A stretch of 64,000 bases of DNA from Sphingobacterium sp. B16(2022). Lineage in GTDB: Bacteria > Bacteroidota > Bacteroidia > Sphingobacteriales > Sphingobacteriaceae. The position numbers and the translations under genes are program-made. Location: positions 186,001 to 250,000 of the forward strand of contig NZ_JAAUVN010000003.1 in the NCBI RefSeq assembly GCF_012030425.1. Direction: 5' to 3'. This document shows, piece by piece, positions 9,844 to 19,557 of the stretch. A model generated the notes under the pieces. It searched no databases and was not told the DNA's origin. It saw nothing but the letters and a program-made list of their open reading frames with translations. Position 1 is the stretch's first letter, and each line of letters starts with the position of its first letter.

Positions 9844-11079
9844 TTATTGAATGACCTTACTTTGATCTTTTTTCCAATCCTGTCCAGACCAAATACGCTT
9901 CGAACTCCATTCTTCTTCTTTGGAAGTCCAAAAACTATCCGTTTCAGAAAGTCCAAGAGGTAAAAAAATAGTACTGCATAAATATGGACTCCCCTGATTG
10001 TTATAAAAATCCCCTAATCCGGGCTGATCTCCATATAAACCAATCGTTAACCAGTTTTGATGGTAAGTTGATGGGCTTTCAAATGTTTTCTTCATAACGG
10101 CAGATAAAGCGGCGCGAACTTGTCCTTCCGTTAACTCTTTGGGTAATCTCTTTTTCAATGCCATGTCTGCCAGGTGATGAAATGCTGCTCCACGATAAAT
10201 TACTGACCGGCCCGATGGTGGAAAAGTCCCATCTGTATTAATCAACCTTTCCAATATAGTGGCATATCGTTGGTTTCGTAATTTAATTTTTGCAAACATG
10301 CTATCATAATTTTTAGTCTTTTGCTCGATGACATCCATAATTCCGGATAAAAAAGGATGAATGACATAACTATTATAATAATCATATGCGTAATGAGGAC
10401 CATCCATATACATCCCATCTCCAACATACCATTGTTCCAGTTGTTGCAAAGCATAATCCACTCGCATAACATCCCAACCTGTACTGTACTGGGCTAAAAA
10501 AGCTTCATTCATAGCAGAAAAAAGTAACCAATTGGAAAACACCGGTCTGAATTGACGTGTCGTTTTGATAGCCTCAATCAAATGACCTTGGGTTACAGGA
10601 TCCAGATGATCCCATAACCAAGGACAACGCAAAAAAGCAACTGAAATAAATGAGGCATCCACTAATTGCTGCCCACCTAGATCAAAACGCAGAAAATCAT
10701 TTGCATTACTATCTAAGGCATTTTTTAAGGCTTGAATAGTCCAATTGCGATATTGTTTTCTCAATGCTTGCTCTTCTTCCGAACCATCATTCAAAGCCAA
10801 CCAAGGCGATATTCCGCTTAAAACTCGACCTAATACCTCTACATATTGTACTTGAATGCGATGTTCTTTATTGTCAACTGCAACAGAAGTAATTTGAGGC
10901 ATATTGATCTTTAAACTGTCATGAGCCAGACTACGCATAACCGGTCTTGCCATACGATCCATCTCCTTTAGCCAAAAGGCTCTTGAAGTTTCTTTCCATG
11001 CAATAGGATTTCTCTTCTGCCCATATGTCACAGCGGCGAAGCATATGAATATCCATAATGTCCATACATTTTTCATCAT
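9844..11079 (-). CDS. DUF2264 (GH154-like) protein, short form
   Basis: This 411-residue secreted protein (signal ends near VTYGQ) has only the helical DUF2264 domain. Visible family features are YVEVLGRVLSGISPWLALN near residue 80, RFDLGGQQLVDASFISVAFL, FSNWLLFSAMNEAFL near 180, DGMYMDGPHYAYDYYNSYVI near 220, and PPSGRSVIYRGAAFHHLADM near 290. It differs from the 674-residue paralogue by lacking the C-terminal beta-rich part, so the two probably act on different linkages. Its start overlaps the GH105 stop by one base (TAATG), implying translational coupling. A role in removing uronic acid is inferred from GH154; no activity can be assigned. Confidence 0.83.
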   Translation of the reverse strand: MMKNVWTLWIFICFAAVTYGQKRNPIAWKETSRAFWLKEMDRMARPVMRSLAHDSLKINMPQITSVAVDNKEHRIQVQYVEVLGRVLSGISPWLALNDGSEEEQALRKQYRNWTIQALKNALDSNANDFLRFDLGGQQLVDASFISVAFLRCPWLWDHLDPVTQGHLIEAIKTTRQFRPVFSNWLLFSAMNEAFLAQYSTGWDVMRVDYALQQLEQWYVGDGMYMDGPHYAYDYYNSYVIHPFLSGIMDVIEQKTKNYDSMFAKIKLRNQRYATILERLINTDGTFPPSGRSVIYRGAAFHHLADMALKKRLPKELTEGQVRAALSAVMKKTFESPSTYHQNWLTIGLYGDQPGLGDFYNNQGSPYLCSTIFLPLGLSETDSFWTSKEEEWSSKRIWSGQDWKKDQSKVIQ

Positions 11080-12191
11080 TACTCGCTTAAATATCTATAC
11101 ATTTCAACACCTGCCAATAAAAATGCTCCGACACCGAATGGCGATGTTGAATGGGCATCAACCACTTGACCCGGTATGGCCTTTTCTCCTATAGGCTGAA
11201 TATAACCTACTTTTCCATCACGCTGTAAAGCAACAGTACTTAAATAATGCCATCCTTTTTTTGCAGCACCCTCAAATTCGTTTTTGTTCAGAATACCATT
11301 ATTAATGCCCCAAAGAAGTCCATAAGTAAAGAATGCCGTTCCACTGGATTCTTTACCGGGTGCATGTTCTGGATCCAGCATACTTCTCGTCCAGAAACCC
11401 TCCTTCTGTTGACACGCTACAATAGCATCGGCCATATCTTGAAAACGTTTTACATAATGTTTATAATGAGCATTGTCTTTGGGTAGATCTTGTAGCACTT
11501 TTGCTAATCCCGCGAATACCCAACCATCACCTCTTGCCCAAAAGTCTTTTTTTCCATGGGCAGTCTTATGTTTTGGATAAACGTATTTTGCATCCCTATA
11601 ATACAATTTTTCATCCTTATCATACATGATACCATCTGCATAATCCAAATATTCATGAAGTTTTTCTAAATAGAGCGGGTTTTTAGTTAAATTGTACATC
11701 TTAGTCATTACAGGCATAACCATATATAGTCCATCAGCCCACCACCAGTAATCATAATGTTTGGAATGAATTTGGTAATTCATCACTTCTTGCGCTCGAG
11801 CTATCTTGTAAGCTTTAGGGGCGATATGATAAAGATCAATATACGTTTGAAAACAGATCTGCCAATCGCCAAATAACACATAGTCATCGGTCTCCCCATA
11901 GCTATATTTCCAATTCGCTTTATCAGTTGATTTTGCACCCTTCCATTCATTAAAATCTGCCCAATCTTCTGTATATTTTAAGAAGTTTTTATTTTTAAAC
12001 TCTTTATAAAACTCCATATTACCACTGTGATAAGCGGCTTGATCCCAAAATGCCCAAACTTGAGGCTTATGATTGGTCTGCCAATATTGATTAGCAACAT
12101 TCAATTGGGCCAAAACATCACTCTTTTTAAAGTCTTGTCCAAAGACAGAATAAGTAATCAGAAGAAAATAAACAAGAACGTATTTGTGCAT
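11079..12191 (-). CDS. GH105 unsaturated uronyl hydrolase
   Basis: This 370-residue secreted protein (signal ends near SVFGQ) is the first gene of the enzyme operon. GH105 enzymes remove the delta-4,5-unsaturated uronic acid left at the non-reducing end after lyase cleavage of rhamnogalacturonan, ulvan or related glycans. Typical elements are HYDYWWWADGLYMVMPVM (about residues 146-163), KDFWARGDGWVFAGLAKVL near 220, and the C-terminal DAHSTSPFGVGAFLLAGVEM. In the family the first Asp of WWADGLYM is the catalytic acid. Its presence argues that a lyase acts upstream in the pathway. Promoter-proximal DNA carries the motif also found before susC. Confidence 0.92.
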   Translation of the reverse strand: MHKYVLVYFLLITYSVFGQDFKKSDVLAQLNVANQYWQTNHKPQVWAFWDQAAYHSGNMEFYKEFKNKNFLKYTEDWADFNEWKGAKSTDKANWKYSYGETDDYVLFGDWQICFQTYIDLYHIAPKAYKIARAQEVMNYQIHSKHYDYWWWADGLYMVMPVMTKMYNLTKNPLYLEKLHEYLDYADGIMYDKDEKLYYRDAKYVYPKHKTAHGKKDFWARGDGWVFAGLAKVLQDLPKDNAHYKHYVKRFQDMADAIVACQQKEGFWTRSMLDPEHAPGKESSGTAFFTYGLLWGINNGILNKNEFEGAAKKGWHYLSTVALQRDGKVGYIQPIGEKAIPGQVVDAHSTSPFGVGAFLLAGVEMYRYLSE

Positions 12192-12264
12192 ATCTTAAAA
12201 TTTTAAGGTTTAAAAAATCCAATCAACAGGGTTTAGCAGATGTAAATATGATTGAAGATTGGTT

Positions 12265-12287
12265 ATTCAAATCTAGATAAAATCTAT
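12265..12287 (-). promoter_or_regulatory. Candidate HTCS operator upstream of the GH105 operon
   Basis: It reads ATTCAA, eight bases, AAAATCTAT on the plus strand, identical in conserved bases and spacing to the site at 6182-6204. It lies 74-96 bp before the GH105 start codon, directly over a possible -7 element. Confidence 0.5.
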
Positions 12288-12435
12288 ACGGTCGATGTTT
12301 AATTTTAGTTTATTCAACATACAAAATGGGATCATTTTATGATTATAGCCATTGATTACATGTTTCTTTTGACTAAAAACGCATTTTTACGGAGCTTTTG
12401 ATAAAAAAGAGACACAAACAAGAAAGTAATCAATT

Positions 12436-12470
12436 TTTAAAATAAATGTTTATATTACATTTATTTTAAA
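12436..12470. repeat. Inverted repeat in the divergent promoter region
   Basis: TTTAAAATAAATG at 12436-12448 pairs perfectly with its complement at 12458-12470 across 9 nt. It is very AT-rich. It could be an operator or simply a cruciform-prone tract. Confidence 0.4.
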
Positions 12471-12709
12471 TAACATTCTATATCTTTAAAGAAGATACCA
12501 ATTTGAATCTGACTTTTTGAAACATTTAGATGCTCAAGTAAGACGGAAAAAATGAGCTATTTAAAGCTAACCATTATTGATTAAGGAATTAAATTAAGTT
12601 TCCCTTTTTTCTTGTGTTATTTAATTCATTGGCTCTTTAGACAAAGTTGATGCAAAGAGATATAAGTGAAGAACAAATTGTCGATCTGATTAGATTAAAC
12701 CAATTGATT

Positions 12710-15700
12710 ATGAAAAATACATATCAAACCTTCTTCTTCATTATATATTTACTTTTCTATATCCAAGTTAATGGTCAACAAATGGGATTGAATCCCATTA
12801 CCAAAAATAATGAATTACCCTCATTGACAATCAATCAAACTTGTCAGGATAAGGATGGGTATATCTGGTTTGCTTCTACACAGGGATTAAGCAGATATGA
12901 CGCCTATAATATTTTAAATTTCAAATTGAAGACCAATGATGGTAAAACGGCTACCAACCAGAACATTAAAACACTAGTAGAATATCATAATTACCTCATT
13001 CTAGGTACAGAAAAAGGATTATATACATTAGAAAAAGAAAGCTATGTGATCAAACCCTTCAAAAATAACCTCCAATCTGCAACACGTATTACAACATTAC
13101 TGATTGATAAAAAAAACAGATTATGGGTAGGATCAGACAATGGTATTGTGGTATATAACAAAGACTTATCCATTATCCAAAACTATCAAGATGATCATAA
13201 TTCCATTTATAAAATACCACCGGGGACTGTTAATACCATATTTGAAGATAAAAATGGCAATATTTGGGTAGCCATTTGGGAACAAGGGTTATTTAAATTA
13301 GATATACAAACAAATCAATTCGTTGCGTACCCAAAACTTGGAACACGTAACAATCCTTTTAAATTATTTGAAGATCATAATAAACAACTCTGGGTATGTA
13401 CCTGGGGGGATGGAATTTATTTATTTAATCCAGACAATAGAAAGAATTTATATCAAGAAATAGAAATCAAAAACAAGCGTCGAAATATTGGAAAGGAAGA
13501 TTTATTCTATAACATCGTTCAAGATCGGCATCGCAATTATATTTGGATACTTTCATTTTCTGGTATCTCTACTTTTCAATATATAGATGGTGCACTTCAA
13601 GAAGTAAATATGGCTCCCCATTTTGATCATACAACCAATATCTTCAATGATATTTATCAAGATAGATCAGGAACATTATGGTTGTCTATCGGTGGGAAAG
13701 GAATATCTACGATTAGTTTTGATAAACCTCTCATTCAAAATTACACCTTTAAAGAAATTAAAAGTCGATATAGCATTGCTCCCAATGTAAATATGTTATA
13801 TCGAGATAAAAAGGGTATCTTTTGGTTTAATCTAGAGCGTTTTGGTTTTGGAAGTTTAAATCCTAAAGATGGTTTATTAAATACCTATAGTAACGCCAAT
13901 CTACGCGAATTAATCTCCATTAGAGCTGCTAGCTGCGCCATTGATGTACAGCATGAACTGTGGGTCGGTTCTGCTTATGAAGCAACTATAAACGTTTTCA
14001 AAAAAAAGCATAAAAATATCAAGTTAGACTATAAGATTGATCTAAAACGTGAAGCCAATCACTCCGGGGTCCCCATCTTCTTTTTTCAAGATAATCAATC
14101 GAGAACTTGGATAGCGACAAACCAAGGTGTATTATATAGTGATCCAAAAAGCAAAAAAATAAAGCTCATCACAAAAATAAAAGATCAAGCGGTTAGCATA
14201 GCTGAAGATAAAAAATCAAATATCTGGATTGCCACCAAAGGAAGCGGCATTTATTACATCAATAAAAATAATCCTGATCAGGTACTCCAACATATTGGTC
14301 AATCAACAGCAGTTCTCAAAACGAATCAAATTGAATCCTTAGATGTTGATAAAAATGATAATCTATGGATTGGAACCAAAGATAATCGCTTACTCTATTA
14401 TCAAACAGGTTTAAAGAAAATGGAGGAATTGGCAAATTCGGCTTTATTTGGAAAGAACCAACTTTTGGATATCGTTTGCCTAAATAATACCGTATGGCTT
14501 TCCAGCACCAGAAATATATTTAAAATAAATGCACTCAATAAAGACATTTTGGAATTTACATCGACTGACAGCCTGCAAGTCAATATGTTTTCCAAAAGAG
14601 CATTTACGATTGATAAGAAATCAAACTCGGTCTACTTTGGAGGATATAACGGAATGGTTAGATTGGATGATAATAGCAATATCCCAAATTATAAAGCTAA
14701 AGTGCAAGTAACAGATATCAAGATTAATAATAAGTCCATTGTCCTTGAATCCAATCAGAAAAAATTTAATTTCAATCAACAGATATTAACATTAGAACCC
14801 GAAGACCAAAATATAGAATTTTCCTTTTCATCCCTTGGCTATACCCAGGATAATAAACTTCGATATGCCTACAAGTTAGAAGGTATTGATCAGGATTGGA
14901 TCAATGCATCCCGAGATCGAATTTTTGCAGCATATAATAATTTAGGAAAAGGATCTTATCGTTTTTTAATAAAATCGACTGATTTAAATAATAAATGGAA
15001 TACGACGATTACTGAAATTAATATTTACAAAAAGGCTGCATTTTATGAGAGTAACTTAGCCTATTTCTTATATGCGTGTCTACTGATTGGTATATTTTAC
15101 TATTTCATAAATTTTACTTTACACCGTTTAAAATTAAGAAATGATCTAAAAATAGCCCAAATAGAAAAAGAAAATGCACATGCACTGGCACAGTCCAAAC
15201 TCAGCTATTTTACAAGTATTTCTCACGACTTGTTAACACCACTAACCATTATTTCTTGTTTAGTAGATGATGTTCAAATGACCACAAAGCATCATTTAAG
15301 TCAGTTTGAAAAAATGAGATTGAATCTAGATCGCCTAAAACGCTTATTGCAACAAATTTTGGATTTCCGCAGAATAGAAAATAATTTGATGGAATTGAAA
15401 GTTAGTCAAGAATATCTGCCCACATTTATAAATCAATTGAGCCATGTGTTTTTTAACCCATTAGCCATTCGAAAAAATATTGAATTTGAAATCAATCATG
15501 GAGAGTGTACAACAGATATCTACTATGACGCGGATAAAATGGATAAGATTCTTTTCAATTTACTCTCGAATGCCTTTAAATATACACCTAGAGGTGGTAA
15601 AATCACCCTGTCATATTATATTAAAGAAGATAAAAAACAAAAACTGCTCTATCTTTTTGTACGTGATAATGGCATTGGAATCGATAAAAATGAGTTAGAT

Positions 15701-16762
15701 AAAATATTTAAACCATTTTATAACAATAAGTCATTTGTAAATCAAGAAAGCAATGGGATTGGTCTCTCAGTAACAAAGGAGTTAGTTGATATTCATTTTG
15801 GTAAAATTACTGTTGAAAGTGTTCCTGATCAAGGAACCTGCTTCCAAATCATATTACCAGTTGATCAGGAATTTTATGTCAAAAATGGTATTCAGATATG
15901 GAACGAATCTTTTGCTAAAAAAGACGAAATTACTTACGAAGCAGACAAATTCACAACAGCTATCATTGAAGATACGAATGAAAATTCAAAACAACTACAT
16001 ATTCTATTAGTAGAAGACAATGAAGATCTTCAACAAACCATGTTTAGCATTTTATCAAAAAAATATCATGTTCACGTTGCCTCTGACGGTAAGCAAGGAC
16101 TCGATCTTTTAAATAAAAATGAAATTGATATCATTGTTAGTGATATCATGATGCCTGAAATGGATGGGCTTTCTCTGTGCAGAGCTGTCAAACAAAATAT
16201 GGAAATCAATCATATTCCAATATTGTTGCTAACTGCCAAAAATAGTATGGAAGATCGTATAGAATGCTATCAAGCTGGAGCTGAAGGTTACATCAGTAAA
16301 CCTTTTGACATTCAAGTTTTAGAAGCCAAAATACAGAGTTTTATCATCAATAAACGGACGAAGCAAATCAACTTCAACAACAACACACAAATTAATATCG
16401 CTACTTTGGATTATACGCCTGTTGATGAACAGTTTTTACAACGGATGATCAAAGTTGTTGAAGAAAATTTAAGTGATGATCAATTTGATATTATCAAGCT
16501 CGGTGAGATTCTGGCACTATCCAAATCAACTTTGTATCGTAAAACCAAAGTTTTGCTAGATTTATCTCCAAGTGAATTTATAAAGAATATTCGCCTTAAG
16601 CATGCATGTCAAATGATGGAAAAAGATAAATCAATTACAGTTAGTGAAGTGGCATTCGCGACAGGTTTCTCTGACCCAAGATACTTTGCAACTTGCTTCA
16701 AGGCATCATTTGGGATAACTCCTACTGAGTTTCAAAAAAATACAACTGCACAACATATTTGA
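12710..16762 (+). CDS. Hybrid two-component sensor-regulator (HTCS) of PUL 1
   Basis: This single-chain sensor of about 1350 residues controls PULs in Bacteroidota. It starts with a signal peptide (MKNTYQTFFFIIYLLFYIQV). About 24 to 700 holds propeller repeats of the reg_prop type (DKDGYIWFAS, DKKNRLWVGS, DKNGNIWVAI). A Y_Y_Y domain follows, then one membrane helix near 783-803. Next come a histidine kinase with His839 (TSISHDLLTPL), an ATPase with NAFKYTPRGG and DNGIGID, a receiver with Asp1145 (IIVSDIMMPEMDG), and a C-terminal AraC-type HTH. An ATG at 12647 is in frame, but starting at 12710 places the signal peptide at the N-terminus. Divergent from the GH105 operon, it most likely senses a periplasmic oligosaccharide from this locus. 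Confidence 0.94.
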   Translation: MKNTYQTFFFIIYLLFYIQVNGQQMGLNPITKNNELPSLTINQTCQDKDGYIWFASTQGLSRYDAYNILNFKLKTNDGKTATNQNIKTLVEYHNYLILGTEKGLYTLEKESYVIKPFKNNLQSATRITTLLIDKKNRLWVGSDNGIVVYNKDLSIIQNYQDDHNSIYKIPPGTVNTIFEDKNGNIWVAIWEQGLFKLDIQTNQFVAYPKLGTRNNPFKLFEDHNKQLWVCTWGDGIYLFNPDNRKNLYQEIEIKNKRRNIGKEDLFYNIVQDRHRNYIWILSFSGISTFQYIDGALQEVNMAPHFDHTTNIFNDIYQDRSGTLWLSIGGKGISTISFDKPLIQNYTFKEIKSRYSIAPNVNMLYRDKKGIFWFNLERFGFGSLNPKDGLLNTYSNANLRELISIRAASCAIDVQHELWVGSAYEATINVFKKKHKNIKLDYKIDLKREANHSGVPIFFFQDNQSRTWIATNQGVLYSDPKSKKIKLITKIKDQAVSIAEDKKSNIWIATKGSGIYYINKNNPDQVLQHIGQSTAVLKTNQIESLDVDKNDNLWIGTKDNRLLYYQTGLKKMEELANSALFGKNQLLDIVCLNNTVWLSSTRNIFKINALNKDILEFTSTDSLQVNMFSKRAFTIDKKSNSVYFGGYNGMVRLDDNSNIPNYKAKVQVTDIKINNKSIVLESNQKKFNFNQQILTLEPEDQNIEFSFSSLGYTQDNKLRYAYKLEGIDQDWINASRDRIFAAYNNLGKGSYRFLIKSTDLNNKWNTTITEINIYKKAAFYESNLAYFLYACLLIGIFYYFINFTLHRLKLRNDLKIAQIEKENAHALAQSKLSYFTSISHDLLTPLTIISCLVDDVQMTTKHHLSQFEKMRLNLDRLKRLLQQILDFRRIENNLMELKVSQEYLPTFINQLSHVFFNPLAIRKNIEFEINHGECTTDIYYDADKMDKILFNLLSNAFKYTPRGGKITLSYYIKEDKKQKLLYLFVRDNGIGIDKNELDKIFKPFYNNKSFVNQESNGIGLSVTKELVDIHFGKITVESVPDQGTCFQIILPVDQEFYVKNGIQIWNESFAKKDEITYEADKFTTAIIEDTNENSKQLHILLVEDNEDLQQTMFSILSKKYHVHVASDGKQGLDLLNKNEIDIIVSDIMMPEMDGLSLCRAVKQNMEINHIPILLLTAKNSMEDRIECYQAGAEGYISKPFDIQVLEAKIQSFIINKRTKQINFNNNTQINIATLDYTPVDEQFLQRMIKVVEENLSDDQFDIIKLGEILALSKSTLYRKTKVLLDLSPSEFIKNIRLKHACQMMEKDKSITVSEVAFATGFSDPRYFATCFKASFGITPTEFQKNTTAQHI

Positions 16763-16842
16763 TCAAACTGTCTTTTTCATCTTTTAACTATCCATATCAT
16801 CGATAATTTACTTATTTTTAATAATAAATAGAAAAATACTTT

Positions 16843-17469
16843 TTGAAAAAATACATATTATTTCTTGATACAGAAACCTCAGGGTTACCCGAAAAATGGG
16901 ATAAAAAATATAACAATACACAAAATTGGCCCCGTGTACTTCAAGTTGCATGGATAATATATGATTCAGATTTTAATGAAATTACACGCACAAACAAATA
17001 TATTTATGAACCCTTTATTTTTATCAACCGAGAATCTGAGAAAATTCATGGTATAACACCACAGTTTTTAAGAGAAAATGGTGTCAACAAAAAAGATGTA
17101 TTACGTAAATTAGCTTATGATTTAAAAAAATACAATCCCTTAATTGTTGGACACTTTTTATCATTCGATTTACAAGTCCTTGCTGCTGAATTTGTCAGAA
17201 CTAAACTCAACATGCCATTTAACCATTTAATTTATTTCTGCACACTATGGCATAGTAAAAAGTATGTCAGAAATCCCCATAGAGTTCACCTGAATCTTTC
17301 ACTGCTCCATGAGATGTTATTCTCGACCATACCTCAGTCTTTACATAATGCAGTAACGGACGCCGAAATAACTGCAAAATGTTATTTTGAGATGGCTAAC
17401 AGAAATGAACTGACGTCCGAAGATATTGAAAATCAACAGGCCCGTTTCTTTAATTTATTTCAAATCTAA
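16843..17469 (+). CDS. DnaQ-like DEDDh 3'-5' exonuclease
   Basis: This 208-residue protein carries the DEDDh exonuclease motifs: FLDTETSG (Asp9, Glu11), NPLIVGHFLSFDLQVLAAEF in the middle, and HNAVTDAEITAKCYFEM near residue 170. The start is a TTG at 16843, since no in-frame ATG precedes the first catalytic Asp. It is a free-standing exonuclease, not a polymerase subunit. The next gene (cNMP-CBS-DUF294) starts 11 bp later; this pairing recurs in many bacteria, often beside acetate uptake and activation genes, which are absent here. Substrate and role are unknown. Confidence 0.85.
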   Translation: MKKYILFLDTETSGLPEKWDKKYNNTQNWPRVLQVAWIIYDSDFNEITRTNKYIYEPFIFINRESEKIHGITPQFLRENGVNKKDVLRKLAYDLKKYNPLIVGHFLSFDLQVLAAEFVRTKLNMPFNHLIYFCTLWHSKKYVRNPHRVHLNLSLLHEMLFSTIPQSLHNAVTDAEITAKCYFEMANRNELTSEDIENQQARFFNLFQI

Positions 17470-17479
17470 TTTTGAACCT

Positions 17480-19393
17480 ATGCATAATTCTGAAATTATT
17501 TTATCCCTATTAAAAACTACAGCCCCTTTCCATGTACTGCAAGAATCTGTACAAAAAAGTTTAGTGGATCTGATGACAAAATGCACATTTTCAAAGGAAG
17601 AACTTATTTACCGACAAGGAATAACAGATATAGATGGAGTAGATCTCATTTACAAGGGACAGTACGAAACATTCTTTCTCGATAACATGGAGAATAAACG
17701 ATCAATCGAAATCCACGAAAATCCTTATTGTTTTGGCGGAATTTCAGTGCTTTTAAATCGGAAAAAAGCATTAAAATCAGTAATGGTAAAAAAGGGGACA
17801 ATCATATATCGATTGCCTCGTAAAGATTTTTTTGAACTTTGCAACGCCAATGAGGAGTTCTTTCATTTCTTCACAAATGCTTTTGGCCGTAAAATGCTGG
17901 AAGAAGAATTTTCACATTTTGTAAAATCCCCTGCATCATTTGAAGAAAGTTATTACGCAGCAGATCAACTCTACTCCCGTAAGATTGATAATATCATTTA
18001 TAAAGATATCGTCTCAACAGATTACAATACGCCCATTTATGAAGCTGCAAAAATAATGTCATCCAATAAAGTGAGTTGCATTTTTATTATGCAGAAAGAT
18101 AAAATTGTTGGGTATGCAACAGATATAACACTCCGAGATAACGTTATTGCAAAACAAATCCAGGCTGATAAAGCTATTGGAACCGTTATGGATAATCCTA
18201 TCGTTAGTATTTCTAACCAGGCAATTCTATACGAAGCGGTATTGATGATGTTTAGAACAAAAACGAAGTATTTATTAGTTGAAAAAGATGGAGAGTACGT
18301 TGGCTTCTTGAGCCGTAACCGCTTATTAAGCGAACAGGGACAATCACCTTTAGTTTTTATACAATCCGTAAAGCTCGCGGAGTCATTAACCGAACTTAAG
18401 GATAAGTGGGATAATGTACCGAAAATCATCAACCAATTACTCGGCCGAGGTGTCAATGCCGCTGTTGCAAACCAGGTTATTACAATGATTGCTGATACCA
18501 TTGCCATAAAAGTGATTGAGAAAACGATTCACAATATGGGACCTCCCCCAGCTAAGTTCGTATTTATGGTAACAGGAAGTGAGGGCAGAAAAGAGCAGAC
18601 CTTAAAAACCGATCAGGACAACGCCATTATTTATGAAGATAAAGCCAATGAGCAACGTGAGTACGTGAGAGACTACTTCCTCAAATTCGCCAACCAAGTT
18701 TCAGATGACTTAAATAAAATTGGATTTGTCTACTGTACAGGAGGATATATGGCCAGTAATCCCGCATGGACACATTCATTATCACACTGGAAAAATAATT
18801 ACAAAAGTTGGATCGAAGATACCATACCAGAAAATGCTATTAAATTTTCCACCTTCTTTGATTGTAGAAGACTGTATGGTGACAAGGGAATCATTGATGA
18901 ACTTAAATCTTTTCTCAACCACGAATTACAAAAACCCAACGAACGTTTTTTTTCTTTTATAGCGAAAAATGCTTTGCAATATGAACCACCGCTAACCTTC
19001 TTCAATGCCATCAAAACACAGACTATTGGTACTTCAGAATTTCTAAATATCAAAAAAGCAATGAATCCGATTGTAGATCTCGTACGGGTATATGCATTAA
19101 AAAACCTAATCTATGAAGAAAATACCGGAGTTAGACTTAAGAAGTTAGTAGAAATAGGAGTTTTCACACAATCCCAATATGAAGAACTTAGTCAATCCTA
19201 TTATTATTTAATGGCTCTTAGATTAAAAAATCAAGCAAATCAAATTATAACAATAAAATCAAATCCCGATAATTACATCCGAATTGACAGTCTAACGAAA
19301 ATAGAAAAAGCAACATTAAAAGAAATTTTTAAAACTATTAGTAATTTTCAATTAGGTATAAAATTTAAATTCACAAACAACCTTTTAGGATAA
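17480..19393 (+). CDS. cNMP-binding / CBS-pair / DUF294 nucleotidyltransferase-like protein
   Basis: This 638-residue cytoplasmic protein has an N-terminal cyclic-nucleotide-binding-like domain (about 10-135), a CBS pair (about 180-300, with SCIFIMQKDKIVGYATD and KYLLVEKDGEYVGFLSRNRL), a DUF294 nucleotidyltransferase-like domain with VTGSEGRKEQTLKTDQDNAI near residue 365, and a helical DUF294 C-terminal domain. GS...DxD is the nucleotidyltransferase metal-binding pattern. The chosen ATG at 17480 follows the exonuclease stop; an in-frame ATG at 17426 would overlap that gene. The architecture resembles GlnD-type signalling proteins, but the target is unknown. Forming one operon with the exonuclease is likely. 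Confidence 0.86.
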   Translation: MHNSEIILSLLKTTAPFHVLQESVQKSLVDLMTKCTFSKEELIYRQGITDIDGVDLIYKGQYETFFLDNMENKRSIEIHENPYCFGGISVLLNRKKALKSVMVKKGTIIYRLPRKDFFELCNANEEFFHFFTNAFGRKMLEEEFSHFVKSPASFEESYYAADQLYSRKIDNIIYKDIVSTDYNTPIYEAAKIMSSNKVSCIFIMQKDKIVGYATDITLRDNVIAKQIQADKAIGTVMDNPIVSISNQAILYEAVLMMFRTKTKYLLVEKDGEYVGFLSRNRLLSEQGQSPLVFIQSVKLAESLTELKDKWDNVPKIINQLLGRGVNAAVANQVITMIADTIAIKVIEKTIHNMGPPPAKFVFMVTGSEGRKEQTLKTDQDNAIIYEDKANEQREYVRDYFLKFANQVSDDLNKIGFVYCTGGYMASNPAWTHSLSHWKNNYKSWIEDTIPENAIKFSTFFDCRRLYGDKGIIDELKSFLNHELQKPNERFFSFIAKNALQYEPPLTFFNAIKTQTIGTSEFLNIKKAMNPIVDLVRVYALKNLIYEENTGVRLKKLVEIGVFTQSQYEELSQSYYYLMALRLKNQANQIITIKSNPDNYIRIDSLTKIEKATLKEIFKTISNFQLGIKFKFTNNLLG

Positions 19394-19424
19394 TTCCGAT
19401 CGCATTAGACTAAAAGATCTCTTT

Positions 19425-19470
19425 AATTTATTATAAACAGACCACATGAATATGCAATTTATAATAAATT
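19425..19470 (+). terminator. Hairpin after the DUF294 gene
   Basis: A perfect 13-bp AT-only stem (19425-19437 with 19458-19470) with a 20-nt loop lies 32 bp after the stop. Its low GC makes it a weak terminator candidate. Confidence 0.35.
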
Positions 19471-19523
19471 TAAAATTTAAAGCCTCAAATCTTAACTTTT
19501 TAGTATATATTAGAAGCAATCAT

Positions 19524-19531
19524 TACTTTTG
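19524..19531 (+). promoter_or_regulatory. Candidate -7 element (TACTTTTG)
   Basis: It matches TAnnTTTG and ends 26 bp before the following start codon. No TTTG is present at the expected -33 distance, so support is partial. Confidence 0.35.
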
Positions 19532-19557
19532 TAAAAATCTGTAACATCAATTTATAT

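Larger units (their letters stand above)
12192..12709. other. Divergent control region between the GH105 operon and the HTCS gene
   Basis: These 518 bp hold no convincing gene. They contain the candidate regulator site at 12265-12287, overlapping a TAGATTTG (-7 type) on the minus strand at 12268-12275, and a perfect 13-bp inverted repeat at 12436-12470. No good -33 element partners the -7 candidate, as is common for activator-dependent promoters. Confidence 0.6.

Noticed and set aside
1..12191. PUL 1 as an ulvan utilisation locus
   Set aside because: BNR-4, GH105 and rhamnose transport fit, but there is no sulfatase, PL28, GH78 or GH39-type gene in the window.
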